A DNA stretch of 29,379 bases from assembly GCA_015657535.1 (NCBI GenBank), contig JADHZB010000692.1, positions 1 to 29,379 on the forward strand. Direction: 5' to 3'. The notes below the pieces were generated by a model. It ran no database searches and was not told the origin of the DNA. It was given only the letters and a program-made list of their open reading frames with translations. The translations under genes were made by a program, and so were the position numbers. This DNA is from Nephromyces sp. MM_2019. Lineage: Eukaryota > Apicomplexa > Aconoidasida > Nephromycida. Positions 19,301 through 28,727 of this stretch are shown here, one piece after another (the first letter of the stretch is position 1; every line of letters starts with the position of its first letter).

Positions 19301-22300
19301 TGCATGAGGTCGAATGCTTGCTAGAAAACGCCAGGAGAAACGGTCAGGAGCACTTTGTGTGCGTTTTTTTCTTTGTTTTTGTGGATGTGTGTTATTGACT
19401 CTATATTTCGGTGTGTGTCGTTTGGTGTGTGCAGTTTTGTATGTATTTTGATCTGTTGTTTGTTGTATGCTGTGCTTTGTTGTGTGTGTGTGTTTTTTTT
19501 TTTGGTTTGTGCTGTTTATTATGTGCTTTCTTGTGTGTCTGGAACTCATTTGGCGTGCTGTGTGGTATGTTTTGTTTGTTTGTTTGTTTGGTGTGTGTGT
19601 GTGAGTAAGTATTGTGTGTGTGCTTGATGAGCTGTTTGATGTGTGTTGCTTGTTTTGAATTTGCGTGCCTGATGTGCTTGATATGCGGTTCTGCCTACGT
19701 GTTTTTGGTATTTTTATTTTCTTTGTGTGTGCAAATTTTGTATACTCCCTCCCATCCTTTGTGCAAAGCTTTTTACGTATGAATAGGATTTGCATACTTT
19801 GTGTGTGTGTCCCTATATCCGTATATCTTTGAGTATCTTACGAAGACAGTGTTCTTTGCCCTTGTGTGCGGGTTAGCCTTTCATTTTTCAGTCACTAATT
19901 ATACCTGTGGTTCTCCTGCTGTTTCACCTTATAACATCTTCTAAACTTAGTTTTCCGCTGTTTTCCTCCCGCAGGTTATAGCTCATCTTCTTCTTTTCCT
20001 CTTCTTCCCCTTCCTCTTCTTCCCCTTCCTCTTCTTCCCCTTCCTCTTCTGTTCGTATGTGCTACAGCCTCCCCACCTTTTGCTGCTCATTTCAGTGTGT
20101 TTTTCGAGTTTTTGATGTTTTCTTATGCCTTTGCAATACCCTCCATACTTGGCATCCGACAACCTCATCTTCTTCCATCATCGTCGCTGCACACAAAATT
20201 GGTTCTCATGTCATTACAGTCATCATATGGTAGTCACACTGCACGCGTGCTATACCTCCAGTAAACCCACCACCCCCCACACCCCCCACACCCTCAGGAA
20301 CCCTCAACAGACTTCACGGTATGGTGAGCTCCCAGCTCTACAACCTTCTTCCTGAAGATGCCCACAAAGTTGTTTCTTCGAGGAAGGCTTGTGTGACTGT
20401 CAGCGTCACTCAGTTGCTGCCCTTCAAAGGCCTTTTCATCTCAGAGTTTACTAGTAGAGACGACATCATAGAGTGTCTGCTAGCGAGTTGTAACGTTCCA
20501 TTCTTCTTCTCCAAATGGCCAGTCATTAACTGCAGGGGGAAGGGGTGTGTTGATGGTTACTTTGCCGTACCTAGGAAAGAGTTTGGATGTCCTCCTTTAA
20601 ATGCTTCTCGTAGTGTTAAGGTGTGTGTTTTGATGTTGGTTTTGGTGTGTGGAGGCTGTTGTGTTTGCTTGGGAGGTGTATGGAAGCAGTGGATAGGAGA
20701 CCGTTTGTTGCGTTGCTTGGGTGGCTGTGTGCGTGAAGATGTATTCGTTGAGTAGATTTGTGAATGTGAGTGTGTGTATGAGGATGTATGTTAAACAAAT
20801 GTAAAAGTATTGCTTATGAAGTTATTTGCTAAATACATGTGAGTACCTGTAAAGAAATGTGCTAACTAAATGTGAGTATGTGTGCGTGTGTAAAAATAAA
20901 TCCGTTAGCTAAATGCAAGTGTGTGTGTGTGTGTGTTTGAGTGCGTTTTTCCGCTTCTCTCTTTGCTCTACGAAGCTGAAGACAGAGTTTTAAGTAGCAA
21001 TTTCTCTGTCCATGCCCCCCTACACACTCAATAGCAGTGCTCTTTCATCATCTAACTATCTCATCCTCACACACACACACACACACACGCACAAGCGGAT
21101 GGGCATATCCTACCTCTTCTTCACCCAAAAAAACTTCCCCTCTCCTCTTTCGCATATCTCTCTCACGATGTGAATCTCTGAAAATCCAAACTTCTTCGCA
21201 GATTCCATCGTCTTCTTCACAAAGTAAGCGCAAAAACGTCTAAAAAGCTGCTCTTCAACCTCCTTCAGGTGATTCCCTTTAGTGCGAAGGCGATGATAGG
21301 AAAAGCCTCATCTTTTGGAGAAATCATCTCTCCCGACTTGAGCAGCAAAGATTCTGAGATTCTGAGGTATTTGGGGAATACTTATGTCTATGAAACCTTC
21401 CCTCCTCCGGCTCTTTACACCTTCTACTGCACCTTATACAAGCAGACTAATTTGACTGTAGAAAGTGGCGCCACTTCAAGCCTTTTGGAGAGGGATGAGG
21501 CGAGATACCTCCCCACTTTCTTCCCCCCCGCAGAGTCGGCAGAGGGGTCATCTGGGGGGGGTTTTGCCCCCCAACAACAACCACGTAGCGAAGAAGGTGG
21601 TGGCTTTGTTGCTGCCACCCTCCATGAGGGATCAATATCTAAAGCATCGTCTTCAAGCGAAAAGCTGGGCGAGTCGAATAAGCTCTCTCCTTCACCACCT
21701 CCCCCTTCTTCAAGCGAAAAGCTGGGCGACTCAAACAAACCCTATCTTTCTTCATCACTCCCCTCATCACTACCCCCCCCCTCAATCTTAACCCTCCTAA
21801 GGTTAACTCCCCCCAGAAAGTTATATTATCGCTATATCGACGCTAAGAAGCTCATGGTATCGCGTTTTGGAGTGAAGGAACTCTTGGGGATTGCCCTTGA
21901 TGCTTCTGAAGATGCGTTATACCACGAGTTATTCGATTTAGGGAGAATTGATGCTTTTCGTTGGCTGATTATGGAGTATATACATTTGGAGAAAATTCTT
22001 CAGAAAAATTGGTTAGCTGTGCTTGAAACTATACGCGAGATTTTAGAGCTTTTTGTGATTCCTGAATTCTTGAAGAAAAGCCTCATTGGAGGGGGTAAAG
22101 GAAGCTCAAAGGCGCTTTTGGGTGAGGAGGTTTTTTTTGTTGCTTTTGGGGGGGTCGAGATAGTGATGCTTGTTGTGGTAGAAAGTGATGTTTCTGCTTC
22201 TTTTGATTGAGGGAGGATGTTTTCAGAGGTTTTTTGGGAGGATTTTAAGTACTGTTAGCCTGAAGAGCGAGAGAAGCAACTTTCACAAAGTTTGACAGAG

Positions 22301-23545
22301 TTGCACTGACTTCTTGGAGAGTTTTGAAAGAAGATAAGATCTTTGTGTTGCATTTATTGTTGGAATTAGTTGGTTTTTGGTTGATTTGTTGGATTATGTT
22401 TTTTTGGTTGATTTTCCTCCTTCTTTCCGCTGTTTTTGTTTGTTTTCCATACTTTTGCTCTATGGCATCTACATCCTCCATTTTTGCATGATTTCACCTT
22501 CCTCTACTTCTTCGTCTGCTCCGATATTTTTCGAGACTAAAGTAGAATTTTCTTGCAATAATGAGACTTCAGATCGCGAGATACGCAAAAGTTGTGCGAA
22601 ATCACCAGCACAAGTTCTGCATAACTTTCTTGAACCGAAGCCAATTATTCCGGAGTTCCCACATGGTGGCGATGCTTCACTTTATAGTAAGTCTACAATG
22701 GCGATGGCTATTGATGTGCAAGCTTTAAGGTTGTGTGTCGTTTTTTCTGCTTATAGCGAATTTAGGGTATGTGTGCATCGCGCCAGCTAGTTTCTCTTTT
22801 GTTTATAGAATTTGAAGTGTGTTTGATTCGCTTTTGGGATGTGTGTGTTTTGTTTTTTCTCATCATCAACTTGCCTTTTTCTTGTTTCTTTTCTTCTATT
22901 TCTTCCTCTTCTTTTACTTCTTCCATTTTTACTTTTTCTGGTTCTTCCGCCACTTTTCCCTCTTTTCCTTTCTCTTCGATATCTCCTTCCCCCACTCCAC
23001 TCCCCCCTCCACTTTAATAAGTTTCAGCTGCTTGATTCACCATCGTATGCGAGAAATATCAACCTTCTACCCTCATCTAACCTCAACCCACACTCCAATG
23101 CGTGTGTGTCGCATAAACACCCCCCTGTTGATCATCACCTTTTATCTTTCATAGGAAACCTCCACGCCGTTTCCCTTCTTTTTCAGGCTCCAACCCCCCC
23201 CCTGATAACACCACCCTAGCGGCCTTGTTTAACTCTGAAAGAAGAGGAGGATTTCCCTCTCCTCTCACTCTTTCACCTACTAAACCTGCATTGGATAGAA
23301 GCCTTCCCTCCTCTTTGTGTGACACGGATGAGACGACATCAACTGAAGAGCTTGAAAAAGGGGAGCATATCGCTGGATTCAAACATTTTTCACGCCCTTT
23401 TGTTGATCAAAATGAAGCGAAGCTGTTCCTTGAAAGAATCCCAAATAGCTTAGTAGCACACTTAGTAGTGAAAGTTCTCTCAGATAAGAGGATTATACCT
23501 CTCAATTTTTCGCACATTATCAATTCTCATCGTATGCAGCAGTAG
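16007..23545 (+). CDS. Patatin-like lipid acyl hydrolase (PNPLA/ATGL type), 9 exons
   Basis: Patatin-like enzymes cleave acyl chains from glycerolipids with a Ser-Asp dyad. Exons: 16007-16381, 17447-18154, 18475-18631, 19238-19342, 20298-20620, 21269-22121, 22543-22766, 23028-23103, 23187-23545; total 3180 nt, all in phase, about 1059 residues. Residues 1-361 are low-complexity and charged. The patatin domain starts in exon 3 with GFSFSPAGLLLPYHLGVIDY (oxyanion region). The nucleophile motif GASAG (Ser about 416) straddles exons 3 and 4, and VDGYFA (Asp about 534) is in exon 5 after ISEFTSRDDIIECLLASCNV, the ATGL-type 'SxFxSRDELIxALxCS' block. VIPFS in exon 6 matches the family's SPFSG segment, and LFDLGRIDAFRWL its 'LYxLGxxDAxRWL'. 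Exons 7-9 add about 220 residues I do not recognise. Lipase, phospholipase or transacylase activity cannot be told apart from sequence. Subcellular site unknown. Confidence 0.94.
16416..16830 (+). repeat. G-rich then TG-rich tract in patatin-like intron 1
   Basis: Soon after the donor the sense strand has many G-runs (16420-16620), then TG-rich sequence (16650-16800). The same 1065-nt intron ends in a C-rich, nearly purine-free tract (17210-17440) before its acceptor. Confidence 0.8.
17447..18154 (+). CDS. Patatin-like gene exon 2: charged N-terminal region
   Basis: 236 codons, acceptor CCACAG after a long C-rich tract and donor GTGAGG, both phase 0. The residues are polar and charged, with a KEEKKEHK-type helical stretch and NRYILAFIERFDRYYKQLSL. 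No catalytic motif and no domain I recognise. The open frame runs on into the following G-rich intron, but that part (WGVWGVRMMWW) is intron translation. Confidence 0.82.
18155..18374 (+). repeat. G-rich tract in patatin-like intron 2
   Basis: Over about 220 nt the sense strand consists of G-runs separated by short T/A/TG spacers, starting right at the donor. It is a strong candidate for RNA G-quadruplex formation and could be searched for directly with a G-quadruplex predictor. Confidence 0.85.
18475..18631 (+). CDS. Patatin-like gene exon 3: oxyanion region
   Basis: 157 bp, acceptor TTTCAG and donor GTAAGT, phase 0 in and phase 1 out. It reads LGFSFSPAGLLLPYHLGVID, the first strand and oxyanion-hole helix of the patatin domain (ATGL has a GCGFLG-type loop where this protein has PAGLLLP), and ends at the first glycine of GASAG. 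Confidence 0.93.
19238..19342 (+). CDS. Patatin-like gene exon 4: GxSxG nucleophile
   Basis: 105 bp, acceptor ATTCAG, donor GTCAGG, phase 1 in and out. It reads ASAGALAAISAACEISPQDS then MHEVECLLENARRN. With the split glycine it forms GASAG, whose serine is the predicted nucleophile. The weaker GTCAGG donor is preferred because it restores 'NARRNGTLNRL' with exon 5 in phase. Confidence 0.93.
19980..20048 (+). repeat. 16-bp pyrimidine minisatellite in patatin-like intron 4
   Basis: About 3.5 copies of cttcctcttcttcccc in the acceptor-side half of a 955-nt intron, after TG-rich sequence (19355-19810) and before a C-rich tract (20265-20297). Confidence 0.9.
20298..20620 (+). CDS. Patatin-like gene exon 5: catalytic aspartate
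   Basis: 323 bp, acceptor CCCTCAG, donor GTGTGT, phase 1 in and phase 0 out. It encodes TLNRLHGMVSSQLYNLLPED, then ISEFTSRDDIIECLLASCNV and GKGCVDGYFAVPRKE. The Asp of VDGYF sits where the family has DGG/DGA; the Tyr in third place is a variant. Confidence 0.93.
20919..21088 (+). repeat. Complementary (GT)n and (CA)n arms in patatin-like intron 5
   Basis: (GT)9 at 20919-20936 and an uninterrupted CA run at 21068-21088 lie in the same 648-nt intron and could form an 18-bp perfect stem in the pre-mRNA, with a loop of about 130 nt. Confidence 0.9.
21269..22121 (+). CDS. Patatin-like gene exon 6: C-terminal part of patatin domain with insertion
   Basis: Acceptor CCTTCAG, phase 0. It starts VIPFSAKAMIGKASSFGEII, then YETFPPPALYTFYCTLYKQT. 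A Ser/Pro/Gly-rich insertion of about 110 residues follows, containing two copies of SSSEKLG(E/D)SNK 57 bp apart (from 21650 and 21707). The domain resumes with KLYYRYIDAKKLMVSRFGVK and LFDLGRIDAFRWLIMEYIHL. Two phase-1 donors fit: GTGAGG after 22121 (chosen) and GTAAAG after 22094. The frame stays open to a stop at 22208-22210, but that tail reads like TG-rich intron. Confidence 0.85.
22543..22766 (+). CDS. Patatin-like gene exon 7
   Basis: 224 bp, acceptor ACTAAAG after a T-rich tract, donor GTATGT, phase 1 in and phase 0 out. It reads EFSCNNETSDREIRKSCAKS then LEPKPIIPEFPHGGDASLYS. Not recognised; joined to exon 6 by phase. The alternative is that the protein ends at 22210. Confidence 0.68.
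23028..23103 (+). CDS. Patatin-like gene exon 8
   Basis: 76 bp, acceptor GTTTCAG, donor GTGTGTC, phase 0 in and phase 1 out. It reads LLDSPSYARNINLLPSSNLN then PHSNA. Small, no motif, supported by strong acceptor and phase. Confidence 0.62.
23187..23545 (+). CDS. Patatin-like gene exon 9 with stop codon
   Basis: 359 bp, acceptor TTTTTCAG, phase 1. It reads SNPPPDNTTLAALFNSERRG, then FKHFSRPFVDQNEAKLFLER, and ends NSHRMQQ before TAG (23543-23545). Balanced composition argues for real coding sequence. It could belong to a separate gene if exons 7-8 are wrong, but no start codon suits that. Confidence 0.75.
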
Positions 23546-25070
23546 AGCTTTGGGATAGATGAGGAATTTTTGCAGAAAAAAGTGACTAAAAGAGTGCAAA
23601 AAGGGTAGAGAGCACTACCTTCGCAAGCTTCAGATATTTTCCCCCTAGGCAATAAGAATGCTTGAGGTTGGAATTTTACTGCTTATGCGCGGCGCGTGAA
23701 GATGCAAGCTGCTCAACGGATGTAGTTTCATCGTTATTAGCGCTTTTCATGGGCTTCTGCGGATGTTTGCACGTGCATAACGGCAGCTTAAAGCTGAACT
23801 TTCATGTAAAAACAACATTTTTTTAAACTATTGGATGAAGCCGCAATTTTAGGAAGAAAACACTAATTAACGATATTTTCGTGTCTTCAATGAGGTTGTG
23901 TTAGCGGCGATCTTTTCGCCGAGCAAGGGTTGTGTGGAAGATGAACACGGAAACTTGAAATAAGTTCTAGGGATCCTTTTGAAACTCCTCTAAAATAGGA
24001 AGAATGCGTTATAATTCCTCCTTTTTTTAAGTAATAAACTTGTAAATCAATGGGTTCATGTGATGCAGAGGCCTCAAAACACTGATATGCCTACAAGTAA
24101 AAGTAGCTTCTTTGCAGTTTTTTCCTGCAAATAGCTACAATTTTTCTTGAAGCTGCAAAATTTTGGAGAAAAAATCAATCATACGCTGCATGGGCTACCT
24201 TACAGTGTATTTGAAAGAGGTACTGCACACGGGATCATTATGACTATGATGTATACACATATTCATGAAGATGAAAAAGTGTGTTTTTGCGAAAATTGCG
24301 CCAAAAAAAGCGACTTTTTACCCTCCAGGAACTACGTTATAGCAGTGGTGCTGCAAGTCCCAGAAAAAATGCCTTTCCAGCTGCACTTTATGGCGTAGTT
24401 GTGTGTGGAGTAGCAGCAAAGACACCGAGTGTCTTTGGAAAATACTCCTTCCTCTTTCCAATTCCTGGCCGTAGTTGGGAATTTTAGTTTTTGTGTGCAT
24501 TAGACGAGCAAAATGTCCAAATCTCAATATTTGATCGCCCAGTAGTAGTGTGAAGTTGATGAATTGTGAAGATGAGATGAAGTTGATGGATTGAAGAGAT
24601 ATGGCCGCGGTAGATTTTTGCGGTTTGGTTTCTCTGGCTCAGGGAAAATCACTGTTTCATCTTTTTGGTTTTATAGAGGGAATTCGTTCTTATTGAGGAG
24701 TATTGACGCGTGGTTTGATGTTTTTGCGTGAATTTCTGGGATTTTCTGCCAATTTTCTGCGAACTTCTCTGGTGAATTTGCATCATCTTCAAGGAATTTA
24801 CTTTTCTCATACAAATCAGTGGAATTTTCGTCTTTTTTTTTGAGGAAATAGTCTGCTCGGTATATGATATTTTTGTTGTATATTTCTCTACGATATTCCT
24901 TCAGTGAGATCTTTATAAAGCTACATTTCCAATTCCGAAAAGAAAAAACCGGATTTTTCCTACTTTTGGAGATGAGAATGCACACATATAGTGAAGTCTT
25001 TGTGTTAGTATAGAGTTTGGAGGCCAATTGTCATCGTATTTTCTTGCTATACTGTAGGAGTCTTCTTCAT
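23546..25070. other. Region 3' of patatin-like gene, no firm gene
   Basis: Should hold the patatin-gene 3' UTR; an AATAAA occurs at 24033-24038, about 490 bp after the stop, which is far but possible. A 118-codon minus-strand frame (24671-25027; Lys/Glu/Asn-rich, includes SKFLEDDANSPEKFAENW) has coding-like composition but no recognised family and no convincing neighbour exons, so it is only noted. Confidence 0.35.
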
Positions 25071-25074
25071 GCAG

Positions 25075-25208
25075 GTGTGTATGTGACGCATTGTGTGTGT
25101 GTGCATGACACATTGGGTGTTTGTACGACGCATTGTGTGCGCATGCATGATGCATTATGTGTGTATGACATGTGTATCACGACACATTGCGTGTGTGTGT
25201 GTGTAAAT
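25075..25208. repeat. Degenerate 'gacgcattgtgtg' repeat
   Basis: Six irregular copies of a ga(c/t)(g/a)cattgtgtgtg core about 18-30 bp apart, ending in a (gt)n run. The plus strand is TG-rich. Confidence 0.7.
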
Positions 25209-25728
25209 TTCGATATTTACTTTCTTCAGTAGCTAAAGAAACATCAAAACTCATAGGCGATTGTGGGCTGTCACTACAGTTTCACTTCATTAGCGCTGAT
25301 TTATGATGCCTTCGTGTGGAGCTGCAATTTTTTCTGATATTTTCTTCTGTTTTTGCCCAAATCTTCCACGCAGCCAATTTTCATTGATATTTCGCTACAA
25401 GTGAGGAAAGCAGAGGCAGGGGTGAGACTAGAAGAAGATGTAGGAAGAAGGCTGGTAGGTAAGCTAAGAGAGCATTTAAGACTAGCTCGGTAATGGCAGC
25501 TATAAATAGGTTTTAAGAGGATTTTTCTAGAGAAAAATGACTAAATTTAGGGTAAAGAGTTTGATTAGAGCTGCTTAGCAGAAACTTCTAGTGAAGTCTG
25601 CCAGCTCTTAAGTAGCTCAAAGGCTTCAAGAAGCAAAAATAACAGAGCTAATCACTAGCTGCATTTTACGGCTTTTCTTGGAGGTGTGTTGCTCTTATTC
25701 ATCCTATAGCATACAAAAAAATCAATCT

Positions 25729-25836
25729 ACACACGCTTCAAAGTTTGGAAGCGCACACTTGAAGATTGGATGCACACACACACTCAAAGCTTGCACTCAC
25801 ACACTTAGAGATTGCAAACACACACTTCAACACTGC
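25729..25836. repeat. 21-bp repeat encoding a heptad Cys-Thr-His-Thr-Leu
   Basis: Five copies with 21-bp spacing starting at 25729, 25750, 25771, 25792 and 25813. In the open plus frame the last three read CTHTLKA CTHTLRD CKHTLQH. Surrounding sequence is CA-rich, as in introns of minus-strand genes here, so coding use is doubtful. Confidence 0.8.
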
Positions 25837-25953
25837 ATATCCCATCCATCCCTGCACTCTAAAATAGAAACATACACAGGTCTTTTTAAGAAGCCTTCAC
25901 ATCCGACCTTCTAGTAAAGACTCTCACACACACACACAAATATATATCACCAT

Positions 25954-26540
25954 TTATCGGCATGTTTTCTCCTTTTGTTCCTCCATTACAAGAAACAGGA
26001 GAAAAAGCGTGAAAATATCGTTTTTTTTCTGGAAGCTTGCGTGTTTAAGCCTTCTTCTATGTTCCATAGTAAGCAGAGCGAGTTCCGTACCAACAAAAAA
26101 CACAAGAATTTGCACAATTAAAGGCACTTTTTGTATACCTTCTGGGATGAAGATGTAAGATTTATTGATTTCTCCACCAAAATACTCAAAGCAATTTGTG
26201 CGTTTAATGTGTCCAAATTTTTGCTGAAAAAACATACGGGCAGCCTTAGTCGCGGGCAGTTCGTAAAATTTGGAGCTTCTTGTAAAATCTAGGTATTTAT
26301 GAAATAGTAATTGAGTTCAAAAGCTTGCTTTACCTCGTGATTCTCATTTATTCACATTAAAAAAAAATATATAATGAGGAGCATATAGGTCTTTTAAGTA
26401 GACTATATGGTTTCAACAGGTCAGAGCAGCTATAATAGGGATGTGCGAAGAATCTTCAAAGGAAGCAGCTTTTTGCGAGCAGTTTAACCTACAGGAGCAG
26501 AAGCACGGCACACAGTATCTGCGTCAAATCCGCCCATAGA
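25954..26540. other. Exon-like pieces of unresolved strand
   Basis: On the minus strand, TTTTTTCAG then QKFGHIKRTNCFEYFGGEIN and KSYIFIPE ends at a GTATAC donor, inside a 93-codon frame (25954-26235). On the plus strand, an ACAG acceptor at 26420 opens VRAAIIGMCEESSKEAAFCE, QFNLQEQKHGTQYLRQIRP and TAG (26537-26539), which looks like a last exon. Neither has a family match I recognise, and both strands have competing open frames. Confidence 0.3.
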
Positions 26541-26582
26541 GATGTTAAGTGGGTAGTGATGCGTGCACACATATCTGGAGGT

Positions 26583-26755
26583 GTTAGTGGAGTATGCAAA
26601 GGAGGTGGTGTTAGTTCGAAATGCACATACAGAGGGAGTTGTTAGTTCGATATGCACAGGCAGAAGGGATTGTTAGCTCGAAATACACACACGGATATAT
26701 TAACCCAACATGCACACACGCAATGCTATCAACTTGATATGCACACACCTGAGCC
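26583..26755. repeat. Degenerate 31-32 bp minisatellite
   Basis: Copies of 'gttagttcgaaatgcacata' type sequence occur at about 26609, 26641 and 26672, with more decayed copies on both sides, drifting into plain cacaca sequence to the right. Confidence 0.75.
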
Positions 26756-28134
26756 ATACATTAGTATCAAATCGGCATACAGCTCCACACAGCATAAGAA
26801 ACACACACACACCACACACTACACGCGCTAAACACACTGCACTCACAACACACAATTTCTCTTAACATTGCGGCAACTTCTCCGCCCGCCTGTACCATGT
26901 GTGTGTTCAGGCCCCCCAACCTCGTACAAAAATAGGAGTTACGAGTGTTTTCAAAACACCCCCCCCCTTCTCCCAATCAGACGCACACACACATTACCTG
27001 CGCACCTCTGCTTTTTTTTTTCTAGCGATTATCCTCATTTCTAATGAATTTCACAGTATTTCTCTTCTTTAGAAGAGCTTTTGCTGTAGTTTTCTATCCT
27101 CTTCTTCCTATTTGAGTTGACATGCCGCTTTTTTTAAAGTTCTGAGCACAAAATGCTAATATCGAAGAAGCGCAAATCATTAGAGAGAAAACTTCCACCT
27201 ATGAAGGCAACCGAGTGAGTGATTTTGACTTTTTCTTTCTTTTTTTCAGTTTATTTGGACGATTTTTTTCATTATTGATGAGATGGGCAATATATTTTTG
27301 GTGAGTTTACTTTGGAGTATGTTGTGTGTGTGCAGGTACTTATTTTTTTAGATATAAGATGAAGGAGAGTTTTTTTGGGGAGTTTTCTTTGGAGTATGTT
27401 CTTTTTGTGGAGATACTGCATCCTCTAAATCTTGCTGAACCTACTTTAAACCCGTAGAAAAGGGGGTTTTGGAAGACAAATCGCTTTTTCTTCCTCTTGA
27501 ACTGCTTTATCTATCTTCCTCTCACAGTAAGCATCACTTCTGACTCCTTCACGCACAAAAAGAAGAAGATGTTGACCTGTTTTTGCCATTTTTTAAGGCT
27601 TTACTTCGACGCTTTCTATCTTGTAAGAAGATTCAGAGAATCTTTTGAGTGTGCAGCTTTCTTGAGCTTGAATTGCTTTGGAATGTAGGGAGAGTTGGAG
27701 AATTTGCATACTTTTTTTTGGAAAACTGTGGCAAAATTTGCGTAAATTCTTTCTAAAGGTGAAATACTGGGATGATGGAATGGATTTATAAAGAGAGAAA
27801 AGATTCCTCATTGTTGTGAAATTTGTGTGTAGGAGAACATCTGATTTGCACTCCTCTTTATCACTATGTAATGCTCTCTTTCTTGCAATATTTAGCAGTT
27901 TGACTTCAAATCAAATTGATTCTGACATAATCTTACGTTTTGAAGGAAATAATTGAATCTTTTCCACAGTGAAGTGCTAGTTAATAAAGGTTGTTTTAAA
28001 GAACTTTAAAATTTGAAGAATTTTTGCTAGCATAATTAAGGTAGATGACAAGAGAAAATGGCGTAATGTAGACATTTTTGTGGTGTGTGTACACCTCTAT
28101 CTTCATCTTTATTATCGGTTTTTTCTTTTCCTAG
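26756..28134. other. Mostly non-coding, possible upstream exons of a right-hand gene
   Basis: CA-rich and C-rich to about 27000. Then two plus-strand pieces with good donors: one ending at GTGAGT (about 27210; frame NIEEAQIIREKTSTYEGNR) and one ending at GTAAGA after 27622 (frame AQKEEDVDLFLPFFKALLRR). I could not join them in phase with each other or with the exons to the right. Confidence 0.3.
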
Positions 28135-28727
28135 AGTATTTAGTAGCTCTTTTAAAAGATAAAATTTCCATCATCAGTGCACTTTTGAAAGTTTGCCTGC
28201 TTTTTTAATGTTTTTTGGGCTCAAATTGCTGAGAAATTGAAATTTGGGGATTCCATGAGGCAATTGGTGCTGCATATATATCATCTTCATTTAAGGCATA
28301 CCACCGATGCAGCAACTGTCGATTGTATGGAATTTCTTGTATATGATGAAGAAATTCTGCAGTGTCTTGGGACTGAGATTTCCGTTTATAAACGTGTTTA
28401 GAGTGATTCTCCGTGCGTGTGTGTGTATGTGCTTGCTAGACGTTTACTAGCATCAAAAAAGCAATCTAACTATAATTTTACGTTACGAAGAAAATCCTTT
28501 CATATTTTTCTCGTTTTTTAGCCAAAACTATAGGTGTTGCTATAGAATAAACGGTTTTCTGTGTATGGTTTTTCGGTAGCTTTCATGATGACTGGGCTTT
28601 GGCTTCGTATAAATGCATTGCTGCTAAAATATTGAATTTTTTGGGTAGATATCCCTGCATTGATGTTTATTTTGCTGCAGTTTCCTTCCCTATACTTGTT
28701 CAAAGCGCGAAGAATCAACTTTTTCTG
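28135..28727 (+). CDS. Candidate exons of an unrecognised plus-strand gene (partial)
   Basis: Three stretches look coding on the same strand. First, 28135-28190 after a TTTTCCTAG acceptor: YLVALLKDKISIISALLK. Second, about 28236-28398: EKLKFGDSMRQLVLHIYHLH, then TTDAATVDCMEFLVYDEEIL and QCLGTEISVYK. Third, 28580-28727 after a CGGTAG acceptor: FHDDWALASYKCIAAKILNF then LGRYPCIDVYFAAVSFPILV. All are helical, leucine-rich and charged in a way that would suit an armadillo/HEAT-type repeat protein, but I do not recognise a family. The first two are one base out of frame across a gap too short for a normal intron, and the join to the third is not phase-matched, so borders are provisional. Confidence 0.38.

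Noticed and set aside
22122..22210. Patatin-like exon 6 continuing to its in-frame stop
   Set aside because: The tail (VFFVAFGG... and VVVES) reads like G/T-rich intron, and two good donors precede it whose phase matches exon 7. Kept as an alternative, not the main model.
25985..26085. RGS-domain fragment on the plus strand (ENIVFFLEACVFKPS)
   Set aside because: A short resemblance only; no other RGS segment follows in phase, and the opposite strand is equally open.
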